Shown here: in pieces, positions 33,191 through 40,512 of the stretch
How positions within the stretch are numbered: position 1 is the stretch's first letter
Layout of the letters: every line of letters starts with the position of its first letter
Origin: Streptomyces scabichelini
GTDB lineage: Bacteria > Actinomycetota > Actinomycetes > Streptomycetales > Streptomycetaceae
Assembly (NCBI RefSeq): GCF_011045015.1
Contig: NZ_JAAKZY010000005.1
Location: 62,001-126,000 of the forward strand
Direction: 5' to 3'
Length of the DNA: 64,000 bases
Position numbers and translations under genes: made by a program
Notes under the pieces: model-generated
What the model was told of the DNA's origin: nothing
The model's database searches: none
What the model saw: only the letters and a program-made list of their open reading frames with translations

Positions 33191-33797
33191 GTGCCGCTTG
33201 CGGTGCCGCGCTGCCCGATGCCGTCCCAATCGTCGTCGACGGTGGCACCGGGGGCGTCGTACCCGACGAAGGCGGCGGTGAGGCTGCGTCCGGGGCGAGC
33301 GCGAAGACCGGGATCCAGTGGGCGAACAGGGCTCCGGTGGCGTAGTTCTTGGTACCGGTCAGGGTGTACGAGCCGTCGGCCCGGGGCTGCAGGCGGGTGG
33401 CGAACTCCAGCGCGTGGTTGGTGCCCTTCTCGGCCAGGGCGTTGCCGAATCTGCGCCCGGCCGGCAGTTCGGCGTAGAAGAAGTCGCGCTGCTGCGTCGT
33501 ACCATTCTCCTTCAGCACCTCCACGAAGAAGAAGTGGTTCTGCGGAATCTGTCCGATGCTGGCGTCAGCCGCCGACAGCAGCCGCACGACCTCGCCGAGG
33601 GTGCGGGTGCTGACCTCGGCGCCGCCGTGGGAGCGGGGCACGCTGATGCCCAGCAGTCCGGAGGCCGACAGTTCGTCGAACTCGGCGCGCGGCAGGATGC
33701 GCTCGGCGTCGCGCAGGGCGGCCTCGCGGGCTGACTAGGCGGCCAGTTCTGCGGCGACGGCTACCGCTTCGGCGTCGTCGGCGATCACATGCGTCAT
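33190..33797 (-). pseudogene. SfnB/MsuC-like acyl-CoA-dehydrogenase-fold monooxygenase, truncated
   Basis: It starts MTHVIADDAEAVAVAAELAA but hits TAG (33736-33738) at codon 21. It resumes in frame with SAREAALRDAERILPRAEFD and runs through SHGGAEVSTRTLGEVVRLLS, QIPQNHFFFVEVLKENGTTQ and GTKNYATGALFAHWIPVFAL. Near 33290 the frame shifts, and after about 33200 the C-terminal half is gone. It is about 60% identical by eye to the intact paralogue at 35044, so it is a tandem duplicate that decayed. Its start overlaps the ssuD stop by 4 nt, which marks it as the former last gene of the sfn operon. Confidence 0.85.
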
Positions 33798-34990
33798 CGC
33801 GGACTCCCGGCACCGGCGAAGGGGACCTGGGCGGAGGGGGAGGTCTGCCGGCCGAAGGGGTGCTGCCACAGGCCCTGCGCCTGAAGTTTCGGCAGGACGC
33901 CCTCGCCGAACCAGTACGCCTCCTCCAGGTGCGGATAGCCGGAGAAGATGAACTCCTCGATGCCCAGGGCCGCGTACTCCTTGATCCGCTCGGCGACCTC
34001 GTCATGGCTGCCGACCAGGGCGGTGCCCGCACCACCGCGCACCAGGCCGATCCCCGCCCAGAGGTTGGGGTGGATCTCGAGACCGGTGGGGGTCCCCCCG
34101 CTCGAGCGAAGTCGAGAGTGGGGGAGGTTGCCGCCGCCGTGCAGGGAGAGCATGCGCTGCTGGCCCTCGGACTCGCTGCGGGCGAGCCCGGCCTGCACCG
34201 ACCTCACCGTCTCCGGGTCGAAGCCGTCGACGAGCCGGTTCGCTTCCGCCCAGGCCTGCTCGGACGTGTCCCGCGTGATGACGTGCAATCGGATGCCGAA
34301 GCGGAGGGTACGGCCCTTCTCGGCCGCCAGCCGCTTGATCCAGGCGATCTTCTCCGCGACCTGTGACGGCGGCTCGCCCCACGTGAGGTACACGTCCACG
34401 TGCCGGGCGGCCACCTCCCCGGCGGCGGGCGACGAGCCGCCGAAGTACACCTCGGGCACCGGATCGGGCAGCCGGGCCAACTGCGCGTCGTCGACCCGCA
34501 GATGCTCACCGTCCAGGTCGACGCTCTTGCCCTCCCACAGCCCCCGGACGATTTGAAGGAATTCACCGGTACGGCGATACCGCGCGTCCTTGTCCAGGAA
34601 GTCGCCGTAGGCGCGCTGCTCGTGGCTCTCGCCGCCGGTGACGACGTTGAGCAGGAGCCGTCCGCCGGTCTGTCGCTGGAAGGTGGACGCCATCTGCGCG
34701 GCGAGCGTCGGTGAGACGAAGCCGGGGCGGAGGGCGACGAGGAACTTCAGCCGCTCCGTCTGCTGGCTGACCATGGCGGTGGTCAGCCACGCGTCCTCGC
34801 ACCAGGCGCCGGTGGGGGTGAGCGCGCCGACGAAGCCGAGGTCCTCGGCGGCGCGGGCGATCTGGCTGAGGTAGGCGACCGTCGGCGGCCGGTCGCGCCC
34901 GGACTCCGTGGCGGGGGTGCCGTGGCCGCCGCCGACGACGTGACGGCTGTCGCCATTGGTGGGCAGGAACCAGTGGAAAGTGAGGGACAC
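33794..34990 (-). CDS. ssuD: FMNH2-dependent alkanesulfonate monooxygenase (SsuD/MsuD)
   Basis: A 398-residue LLM enzyme with SsuD hallmarks: HWFLPTNGDSRHVVGGGHGT, ARAAEDLGFVGALTPTGAWC with the family Cys, RPGFVSPTLAAQMASTFQRQ, GRLLLNVVTGGESHEQRAYG and the C-terminal WAGIGLVRGGAGTALVGSHD. It desulfonates an alkanesulfonate (methanesulfonate, given SfnG) to sulfite and an aldehyde in the cytoplasm. A stretch of about 15 residues (NLPHSRLRSSGGTPT, about 289-303) is encoded by an inserted palindromic repeat and is not a family feature. The operon order suggests it completes dimethyl sulfone desulfurisation. Confidence 0.9.
   Translation of the reverse strand: MSLTFHWFLPTNGDSRHVVGGGHGTPATESGRDRPPTVAYLSQIARAAEDLGFVGALTPTGAWCEDAWLTTAMVSQQTERLKFLVALRPGFVSPTLAAQMASTFQRQTGGRLLLNVVTGGESHEQRAYGDFLDKDARYRRTGEFLQIVRGLWEGKSVDLDGEHLRVDDAQLARLPDPVPEVYFGGSSPAAGEVAARHVDVYLTWGEPPSQVAEKIAWIKRLAAEKGRTLRFGIRLHVITRDTSEQAWAEANRLVDGFDPETVRSVQAGLARSESEGQQRMLSLHGGGNLPHSRLRSSGGTPTGLEIHPNLWAGIGLVRGGAGTALVGSHDEVAERIKEYAALGIEEFIFSGYPHLEEAYWFGEGVLPKLQAQGLWQHPFGRQTSPSAQVPFAGAGSPR
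34085..34127. repeat. Dispersed palindromic repeat inserted in frame in ssuD
   Basis: On the plus strand the repeat runs from GGTGGGGGTCCCCCCGCTCG to GAAGTCGAGAGTGGGGGAGG. A central CTCGA.../...TCGAG stem and outer G/C blocks make it hairpin-prone. End sequences CCTCCCCCA and GGGACCCCCAC (minus strand) match the copy at 7610-7643. The gene stays open because the insertion preserves frame. Confidence 0.7.
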
Positions 34991-35043
34991 GTGAGGTCTC
35001 CGATCAGGGATCCATCAGGAAGGTGCGTGAGAGCGGAAGGCCG

Positions 35044-36240
35044 TCAGAGCAGGCCGTGCCGCGGCGGCTTGGTGCCGTTGAGGACGTACCGGCCGATGTG
35101 CTGGATCTTCCAGCGGGCCGGGTCGTGCAGGGTGTGGGTGCGGGCGTCGCGCCAGTGGCGGTGCAGGCCCAGGGAGTCGAGGGCCGAGCGGGTGCCGGAG
35201 ACCTCGAAGAGCGCGCTGCCGACCTCGACGGCGGCATCCGCAGCCGCCACCTTGGCCGTGGCCACCGCGATCGAGGCCTCGGCGGCCGTGGCGTCGGTCA
35301 GATCGGCTGCCGCGGCGTCCACGGCCCTCGCCGCCGCGGTGAGCAGCGCGTCGGCGGCCCGCACCCGGATCGCCAGTTCGCCGAACCGCTGGATCAGCAG
35401 CGGGTCGTCGGCCGCGGTCGCGTGCCCCTCGTCGACGCTCTCGAACCAGGGGCGGCTCTTCGTACGGACGAACTCCACCGCCTCGGTCAGGGCTCCGGAG
35501 GCGATCCCGGCGTCGATGGCGGCGTGCAGCAACTGAGCTACCGGGCCATGGAGTTGGGGCCCCCGGAAGGTGAGGTGGTGCGGCACGACCCGGTCGGCGG
35601 GGACCGGAACCGACTCCAGGCGCACGGTTCCGCTGGCGGTGGTGCGCTGTCCCATCCCGTCCCAGTCGTCCACGACCGTCAGGCCGGGCGCGTCCCGCGG
35701 CACGTACGCCACGTGCAGGTTGTCGTCGTCGGCGCGGGCGAGGACGGGGATCCAGTGCGCGAACAGCGCTCCGGTGGAGTAGTGCTTGACGCCGTCGAGG
35801 ACGTACGACCCGTCCGGGCGGCGCGCGAGCCGGGTGCGGATGTCCTGGATGTGCCGGGTGCCCGCCTCGGACTGGGCGTTGCCCAACCGTTTCCCCTTCA
35901 GCACCTCGCCGAAGAAGAACGACTTCTGCTCGTCGGTCCCCTGCCGGCGCAGCACGTTGATGTACACGAAGTGGCTCTGTGGGATCTGGGCGAGGCTGGC
36001 GTCCGCGGCGCCCAGCAGGCGGAAGATCTCGGCGAGTGTCTCCGCGCGGACGTCCGCGCCGCCGAACTCCGCGGGCACCGTCACGGCGAGCAGCCCGGAG
36101 GCCGACAGCCGTTCCAGCTCCGCGTGCGGGAGCCGACGCCGCGCGTCCCGCTCGGCGGCGTCCTTGCGGAAGTCCGCGGCGAGTTCCGCGGCGACGGCGA
36201 GGGCCTCGTCGTCGCCGTTGATCACGGTCGCGGCGCTCAT
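35044..36240 (-). CDS. sfnB: SfnB/MsuC family FMNH2-dependent monooxygenase (acyl-CoA dehydrogenase fold)
   Basis: A 398-residue protein of the sulfur-acquisition SfnB family: LPHAELERLSASGLLAVTVP, GAADASLAQIPQSHFVYINV, VKHYSTGALFAHWIPVLARA, DDWDGMGQRTTASGTVRLES and HWRDARTHTLHDPARWKIQH at the C-terminus. The acyl-CoA-dehydrogenase fold is used here with reduced FMN. MsuC members oxidise methanesulfinate to methanesulfonate, exactly the step needed between SfnG and SsuD, so that activity is inferred. The start overlaps the end of the flavin reductase gene by 4 nt. A decayed second copy is at 33797-33190. Confidence 0.87.
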   Translation of the reverse strand: MSAATVINGDDEALAVAAELAADFRKDAAERDARRRLPHAELERLSASGLLAVTVPAEFGGADVRAETLAEIFRLLGAADASLAQIPQSHFVYINVLRRQGTDEQKSFFFGEVLKGKRLGNAQSEAGTRHIQDIRTRLARRPDGSYVLDGVKHYSTGALFAHWIPVLARADDDNLHVAYVPRDAPGLTVVDDWDGMGQRTTASGTVRLESVPVPADRVVPHHLTFRGPQLHGPVAQLLHAAIDAGIASGALTEAVEFVRTKSRPWFESVDEGHATAADDPLLIQRFGELAIRVRAADALLTAAARAVDAAAADLTDATAAEASIAVATAKVAAADAAVEVGSALFEVSGTRSALDSLGLHRHWRDARTHTLHDPARWKIQHIGRYVLNGTKPPRHGLL

Positions 36241-36794
36241 CCGGTGGCCGCCAGCAGGGTCGTACGCCCGCCGAGAGCGGCCGAGAACTGGTCGGTGACC
36301 TGCGCCAGGGCCTCGGCCGCGCCGGGTACGACGGTCAGCGCGCCGTCGTCGCCCACGGTGATGTCCTTGTCGAGCGTGAACCAGCCCTGGACGATGTGCG
36401 CGGCGCCCATGGAGCTCAGCACGGGGCGCAGGGCGTAGTCGATGGCCAGGACGTGGGCGGTGGTGCCGCCGGTGGCCAGCGGCAGAACCGTCTTGCCCGT
36501 CAGCGCGTACTGCGGGAGCAGGTCGAGCAGCGACTTCAGCAGCCCGGAGTACGCGGCCTTGTAGACGGGGGTGCCGATCACCACCCCGTCCGCCTGCTCG
36601 AACAGCGCGGTGGCCCGGGTGATCTCCGGGTGCCGGAAGTCGGCGCCGAGCAGGGCTTCGGCGGGGAGAGTACGGACGTCCAGTGGGATCACCTCGTGCC
36701 CCTGCGCGAAGAGCCGGTCGTCCAGATGGCGCAGGAGCCGTGCGGTGCGGGAGGTGGCGGAGGGGCTTCCGGAGACGGACAGGACGGTGGCCAT
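36237..36794 (-). CDS. msuE: NAD(P)H-dependent FMN reductase (SsuE/MsuE)
   Basis: A 185-residue flavodoxin-fold reductase starting MATVLSVSGSPSATSRTARL with the FMN phosphate loop SGSPS (8-12). It has ADGVVIGTPVYKAAYSGLLK (about 68-87), ALTGKTVLPLATGGTTAHVL and YALRPVLSSMGAAHIVQGWF, all typical of SsuE. It supplies FMNH2 to SfnG, SfnB/MsuC and SsuD. I use the ATG at 36794; the frame is open upstream but similarity begins there. It lies 29 nt after sfnG. Confidence 0.9.
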   Translation of the reverse strand: MATVLSVSGSPSATSRTARLLRHLDDRLFAQGHEVIPLDVRTLPAEALLGADFRHPEITRATALFEQADGVVIGTPVYKAAYSGLLKSLLDLLPQYALTGKTVLPLATGGTTAHVLAIDYALRPVLSSMGAAHIVQGWFTLDKDITVGDDGALTVVPGAAEALAQVTDQFSAALGGRTTLLAATG

Positions 36795-36823
36795 GCGGGG
36801 ACCTTTCAGGAGTACGGCGGAGG

Positions 36824-37945
36824 TCAGGCGTGGACGGTGACGGGCTCGGGTTCCTGGGCCTCCAGTTCGCGCACGAGGGGCAGCACGCGGCGGCCGAAGT
36901 ACTCGACCTCCTCGTGGTAGTGCAGGAAGCCGAGGAGGAAGAGGTCGACGCCGAGCCGCTTGTAGGCGACGATCCGATCGGCGATCTGCTCCGGCGTGCC
37001 GATCAGTCCCGTACGGAAGCCGTCGTTGTACTGGACAAGGTCCTCGAAGGCGGAGTCCTGCCACATGCCCTTGCCGTCCCCGGTGGACGGACCGGCCTGC
37101 TGTACGGCGTCACGGAAACCGTGGACGGCCTGTGTGTCGGCCTTGGCGACGATCTCGCGGAGTGTCTCGCGGGCCTCGGCCTCGGTGTCCCGTGCGATGA
37201 GGAAGCCGTTGAGGCCGAACTTCGGTGGCGTACGGCCCACTTGGGCGGCGGAGAGACGCACGTCGTTGATCTGTTCGGTGACGCCGTCGAAGTCCTTGCC
37301 GTTGCTGAAGTACCAGTCGGAGACGCGACCGGCCATGGCGCGGGCCGCCGTGGAGTTGCCGCCCTGGAAGATCTCGGGGTGGGGCCGGCCGGGGACGTCG
37401 ACGGGCTTGGGCTTCAAGGAGAAGTCACGGATGCGGTAGAAGTCGCCGGCCAACTCCGCGTGGTCCTCGGTCCAGATGGCGCGCAGGGCGCGGATGAACT
37501 CCTCCGAGCGCCGGTACCGTTCGTCGTGCTCCAGCCACGGTTCGCCGAGGGCGGTGAACTCGCCCTTGAACCAGCCGCTGACGACGTTCACCGCGAAGCG
37601 GCCGTGCGACAGGTGGTCGGCGGTGGCGCCGAGCTTGGCGAGCACACCCGGGTGCCACAGGCCGGGATGGACGGCGGCGATGACCTTCAGCCGCTGGGTG
37701 GCGAGCAGCAGGGCGAGGCTGAAGCTGGTCGACTCGTGCTGGAACTCGGCGCCATAGCTGGCCATGTAGCGGACCTGGCTGAGGGCGTAGTCGAAGCCGT
37801 TGTTCTCGGCGAGCACGGCCAGTTCGCGGTTGTAGTCGTAGCCCCAGTCGGTGCGCTGCTCGATGGTGCTGGTGACGAGGCCGCCGCTGACGTTCGGCAC
37901 CCAGTAGGCGAAGCGGACGGGGTCGGATCCGGGCGGTACGGGCAT
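36824..37945 (-). CDS. sfnG: Dimethyl sulfone monooxygenase SfnG
   Basis: A 373-residue LLM enzyme close to SfnG along its length: RFAYWVPNVSGGLVTSTIEQ, RTDWGYDYNRELAVLAENNG, QVRYMASYGAEFQHESTSFS, LAKLGATADHLSHGRFAVNV and VSGWFKGEF. SfnG uses FMNH2 and O2 to cleave dimethyl sulfone to methanesulfinate and formaldehyde. It is first in the operon sfnG-msuE-sfnB-ssuD, so one mRNA carries the full route from dimethyl sulfone to sulfite. Upstream lie two hairpins and the Cys-rich leader peptide, which indicates control by cysteine supply. A divergent but internally deleted LysR gene lies beyond. Confidence 0.92.
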   Translation of the reverse strand: MPVPPGSDPVRFAYWVPNVSGGLVTSTIEQRTDWGYDYNRELAVLAENNGFDYALSQVRYMASYGAEFQHESTSFSLALLLATQRLKVIAAVHPGLWHPGVLAKLGATADHLSHGRFAVNVVSGWFKGEFTALGEPWLEHDERYRRSEEFIRALRAIWTEDHAELAGDFYRIRDFSLKPKPVDVPGRPHPEIFQGGNSTAARAMAGRVSDWYFSNGKDFDGVTEQINDVRLSAAQVGRTPPKFGLNGFLIARDTEAEARETLREIVAKADTQAVHGFRDAVQQAGPSTGDGKGMWQDSAFEDLVQYNDGFRTGLIGTPEQIADRIVAYKRLGVDLFLLGFLHYHEEVEYFGRRVLPLVRELEAQEPEPVTVHA

Positions 37946-37966
37946 GGGGAGCTCCTGGCAGGAATG

Positions 37967-37988
37967 CGCACGCGAAAGGGCGCGTGCG
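37967..37988. promoter_or_regulatory. Hairpin just upstream of sfnG
   Basis: A perfect 8-bp stem CGCACGCG/CGCGTGCG with a 6-nt loop lies 21 nt before the sfnG start, next to its CAGGAG ribosome site. It could be a sequestering or terminator arm of the attenuator. A second perfect stem, CCGAGGG-TCT-CCCTCGG, is at 38111-38127, right after the leader-peptide stop. Confidence 0.55.
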
Positions 37989-38133
37989 GTGACAGGGAAA
38001 TGTGTTCAGTGATCGGGATTCAGGCGTGCGGGGACGACGTGCCCGGGAAAGCCGAAATCAGCACGGAAAACGGCCGAACGTGGAATTCACGAAGGGAGAT
38101 CGGCGCATGTCCGAGGGTCTCCCTCGGGTGCGC

Positions 38134-38214
38134 TCAGACCCGACAGCGACAACAGGAGCTGGAGACACGCGCGAGGTCGACGTGGCGTCGCCGCGTGAGA
38201 TCGTGTCGCTTCAT
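38134..38214 (-). CDS. Cys/Arg-rich leader peptide of the sfnG operon
   Basis: A 26-residue frame beginning MKRHDLTRRRHVDLARVSSS and ending CCRCRV. It carries three Cys codons near the end, directly before the hairpin at 38111-38127, as expected for a ribosome-stalling attenuator sensing charged Cys-tRNA. The RRRH-V-D-L core is shared with the leaders at 9813 and 7304. There is no good ribosome site, and a TTGACC/TTGGAT promoter places the transcription start at or next to the ATG, so it is probably leaderless. Confidence 0.8.
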   Translation of the reverse strand: MKRHDLTRRRHVDLARVSSSCCRCRV

Positions 38215-38221
38215 GTCACCG

Positions 38222-38251
38222 ATCCAACCAAGTGGGCGTCCGGCCGGTCAA
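38222..38251 (-). promoter_or_regulatory. Promoter of the sfn leader peptide
   Basis: On the minus strand TTGACC (38251-38246), an 18-bp spacer and TTGGAT (38227-38222), one base off TAGGAT, are followed after 7 nt by the ATG at 38214. The layout matches that of the leader at 9813. Confidence 0.5.
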
Positions 38252-38273
38252 GAAGGCCCGGAGGTGATTCCAC

Positions 38274-38918
38274 ATGGTGAGAGTCGGTATTCACGAGGTT
38301 GTGACAGGGATTCCCTTGAACTCGGCTCGCGGCGGGCGGCAGCCTCCTGGTGTGCGTATCGAACAGCTCGAGTGCATCGCCGCCGTCACACGGTTCGGCT
38401 CGCTGCGGCGGGCTGCCGAGGAACTGCACCTGTCCCAGCCGGCGCTCAGCGAGACCGTACGCAATCTGGAGCGCGAACTGGGCGTGGACCTGCTGGAGCG
38501 CAAGCGGTCCGGGGCGAAGATCAGCGATGAGGGCCGGGAGCTGCTGCCGCACATCACGAATGTGCTGGACACGGTCGACCGACTGCGCGGCTCGGCCGGC
38601 GACCAGCACCGCATCAGCTCCACCGACGGCGCCGAGATGGGCAAGCTGATGGTCGCCGAGGGGCTGGGGGCCACGGTGCTGCCCGACTTCAGCGTCGTCG
38701 GCGACCCGCTGGAGCGGCGGGGCGCGATCACCGTGCGTCCGCTCGCGGGGGACGGAACCGAGGTGCTGCTGGTGGTGCAGCGCCGCCATTCCGGTTCCGT
38801 CCCGCGGGCCGTCCGCGATCTGCACGAGCTCTTCGTACGCAACGCCCGCGCGTACCAAGTCTCTTGCTGTACTTCGCCCAACGGCTGTCCAAGTCTCCTG
38901 GTCAACCAGACGCTCTGA
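38274..38918 (+). pseudogene. LysR family regulator with most of the ligand domain deleted
   Basis: A 214-residue frame. The DNA-binding part is intact (IEQLECIAAVTRFGSLRRAA, EELHLSQPALSETVRNLERE, about 29-87). After RGSAGDQHR the sequence jumps to MGKLMVAEGLGATVLPDFSV (about residue 122), which belongs near the end of the effector domain. About 100-120 residues of substrate-binding domain are missing, without loss of frame. The tail after FVRNARAYQ is also unlike the family. The start has an exceptional GGAGGTGAT site at 38260-38268. It may still bind DNA but cannot sense a ligand normally. It was probably the sfn regulator. Confidence 0.75.
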
Positions 38919-38930
38919 TCCATGTCTCGT

Positions 38931-38989
38931 CGGCAGCGACGTCCCGTGCTGTGGCGATCGGCCACGCCGACAGAGGGACGTCGCTGCCG
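38931..38989. terminator. Large hairpin after the LysR remnant
   Basis: A perfect 15-bp inverted repeat (CGGCAGCGACGTCCC at 38931-38945 and its complement at 38975-38989) encloses 29 nt that themselves contain GTGGC-5-GCCAC. It begins 13 nt after the LysR stop. No T-run is present; it may be a terminator or a boundary structure. Confidence 0.6.
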
Positions 38990-39305
38990 GGGGGCGGCGG
39001 TCAGTGCGCCTTTGGTCCGGTGACCGCGGTCGCACGGCCCGGCGTGGCGGCGGCCGCGACGAGTGCGCCGAGCACCGTGCAGAGCCGGGTGATGCCGTCC
39101 TGGTCCTCCGCGGCAAGCCAGTCGGCGAAGTCGCTCACCCCGTCGGCATGTCGCGGTGCTCGACGGAGAGGCAGGTGTCGATCAATGCCTGCTGGGCGGC
39201 GTCGCATTGACCGGTTCACTGCTCGAGTTCCCCTGGGCCTGCGTCTGTGACACACGCCCCATCAACCCTCCCCAGTTTGATGCCAGTTGGAATCTAACCT
39301 ATGCT
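38990..39305. other. Region with no recognised gene
   Basis: A short minus-strand frame (39255-39001) containing SDFADWLAAEDQDGITRLCT looks faintly coding and could be the C-terminal tail of a lost regulator facing the SDR gene, but I cannot assign a family. Nothing else is supported. Confidence 0.3.
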
Positions 39306-39335
39306 GACTTTAGATTATGATCATAATCTAAAGTC
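39306..39335. promoter_or_regulatory. Perfect 30-bp palindrome upstream of the SDR gene
   Basis: The half-site GACTTTAGATTATGA is followed directly by its exact complement, giving 30 bp with no mismatch. It is AT-rich against a GC-rich background and lies 37 nt before the SDR start. This is the form expected of a strong HxlR, MarR or TetR operator; no such gene remains adjacent. Confidence 0.75.
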
Positions 39336-39372
39336 GGATCCGATCACACGACCCCAACAACCGGGAGCAGAC

Positions 39373-40059
39373 ATGGAACTCAAGAACGCCGTCGCAGTGG
39401 TAACCGGCGCCAACCGCGGGCTCGGACGCCACCTGGCCGCCCAACTCCTGGAGCGCGGCGCGAAGGTGTACGCGGCGGCACGCCGCCCGGAGACTGTCGA
39501 CCTGGAGGGCGTGACCCCGCTCCGTCTGGACGTGACGGACGAGGAGTCGATCCGGGCCGCAGCCCGTATCGCATCCGACGCGACACTGCTGGTGAACAAT
39601 GCCGGCATCTCCACGGGCACACCTCTGATCGCCGGCGGCCAGGACGCGGTGCGACTGGAGATGGAGACGAACTTCTTCGGCCCGCTCGCCGTGACTCGGG
39701 CCTTCGCCCCGGTCATCGGGGACAACGGCGGTGGCGCGATACTGAACGTCCTGTCCGTGCTCTCCTGGCTGCACGTCGCCGACCACGGGTCGTATTCGGC
39801 GGCCAAGTCAGCCGCATGGGCGCTGACCAATGCGACCCGGGAGGAGCTGGCGCCTCGCGGCATCACCGTATCGGCGCTGCACGTCGGCTACATGGACACC
39901 GACATGGCCGCCGTCATCACCGGCGAGCAGAAGGCCGACCCCGCCGACGTCGCGGCCCAGGCCCTGGCGGGCATCGAGAAGGGTCTGCCCGAAATCCTCG
40001 CCGATGAGACCACACGGCACGTCAAGCAGGGCCTGGCCGCAGCACCTGCCTCGGCATGA
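39373..40059 (+). CDS. Short-chain dehydrogenase/reductase
   Basis: A 228-residue SDR: cofactor motif VVTGANRGLGRHLAAQLLER (9-28; T-G-x3-G-x-G), LDVTDEE, the NNAG motif, the Ser of LNVLSVLS and the catalytic Y-S-A-A-K at about 148-152. The usual order Ser-Tyr-Lys is present. The ATG at 39373 has GGGAGC upstream, and the frame open before it is not coding-like. It is short for a classical SDR (about 250). The perfect palindrome upstream implies tight inducible control; the substrate is unknown. Confidence 0.88.
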   Translation: MELKNAVAVVTGANRGLGRHLAAQLLERGAKVYAAARRPETVDLEGVTPLRLDVTDEESIRAAARIASDATLLVNNAGISTGTPLIAGGQDAVRLEMETNFFGPLAVTRAFAPVIGDNGGGAILNVLSVLSWLHVADHGSYSAAKSAAWALTNATREELAPRGITVSALHVGYMDTDMAAVITGEQKADPADVAAQALAGIEKGLPEILADETTRHVKQGLAAAPASA

Positions 40060-40299
40060 GGCCGTATCCGGGAAGGTAGCGGGACGAACGGAGCTCCCAT
40101 CCGGTTTCGGACCAGAACGGAGACGGTGATCGGGGCTTTCGTGGCGGAGTGGTGTGGCGACAAGGCCTCCCTACGTGGCCGTTTCACATGCCGACGAGAG
40201 CCGGCCACCGCTCCGTACCGCTCCTCGGTTTCCCCCGCCCTTCCCTCCACTTCCGCAAGCCGGCCGGGCCCGCGACACCGGCGCGGCGCCCGGCCCGCG

Positions 40300-40460
40300 C
40301 GGTGCGCTGCGTCCGGGTCGACGGCCCGCCACAGATACTGCCGCAGCGAATCGGCGTACCGCTTCCCGAACTTCACACACCAGCGGCGGCCGGTCTCGTA
40401 GGAGACGATCACGCCGTGCTCAAGCATCAGCTCAACCCGGAGATCGTCCCACCCGCTCAG
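40300..40460 (-). pseudogene. IS6-family transposase remnant
   Basis: The minus strand encodes VELMLEHGVIVSYETGRRWC followed by VKFGKRYADSLR and then QYLWRAVDPD. In IS6 transposases the second piece lies about 25 residues further on, past the first catalytic Asp, so an internal deletion joined them. No terminal inverted repeats were found. The remainder of 40060-40512 has no gene. Confidence 0.65.
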
Positions 40461-40512
40461 CCAACGTGACAGCGCCTGTCCCGGTCGTCCTGACGGATGG
40501 CTGGCGGTCGCG

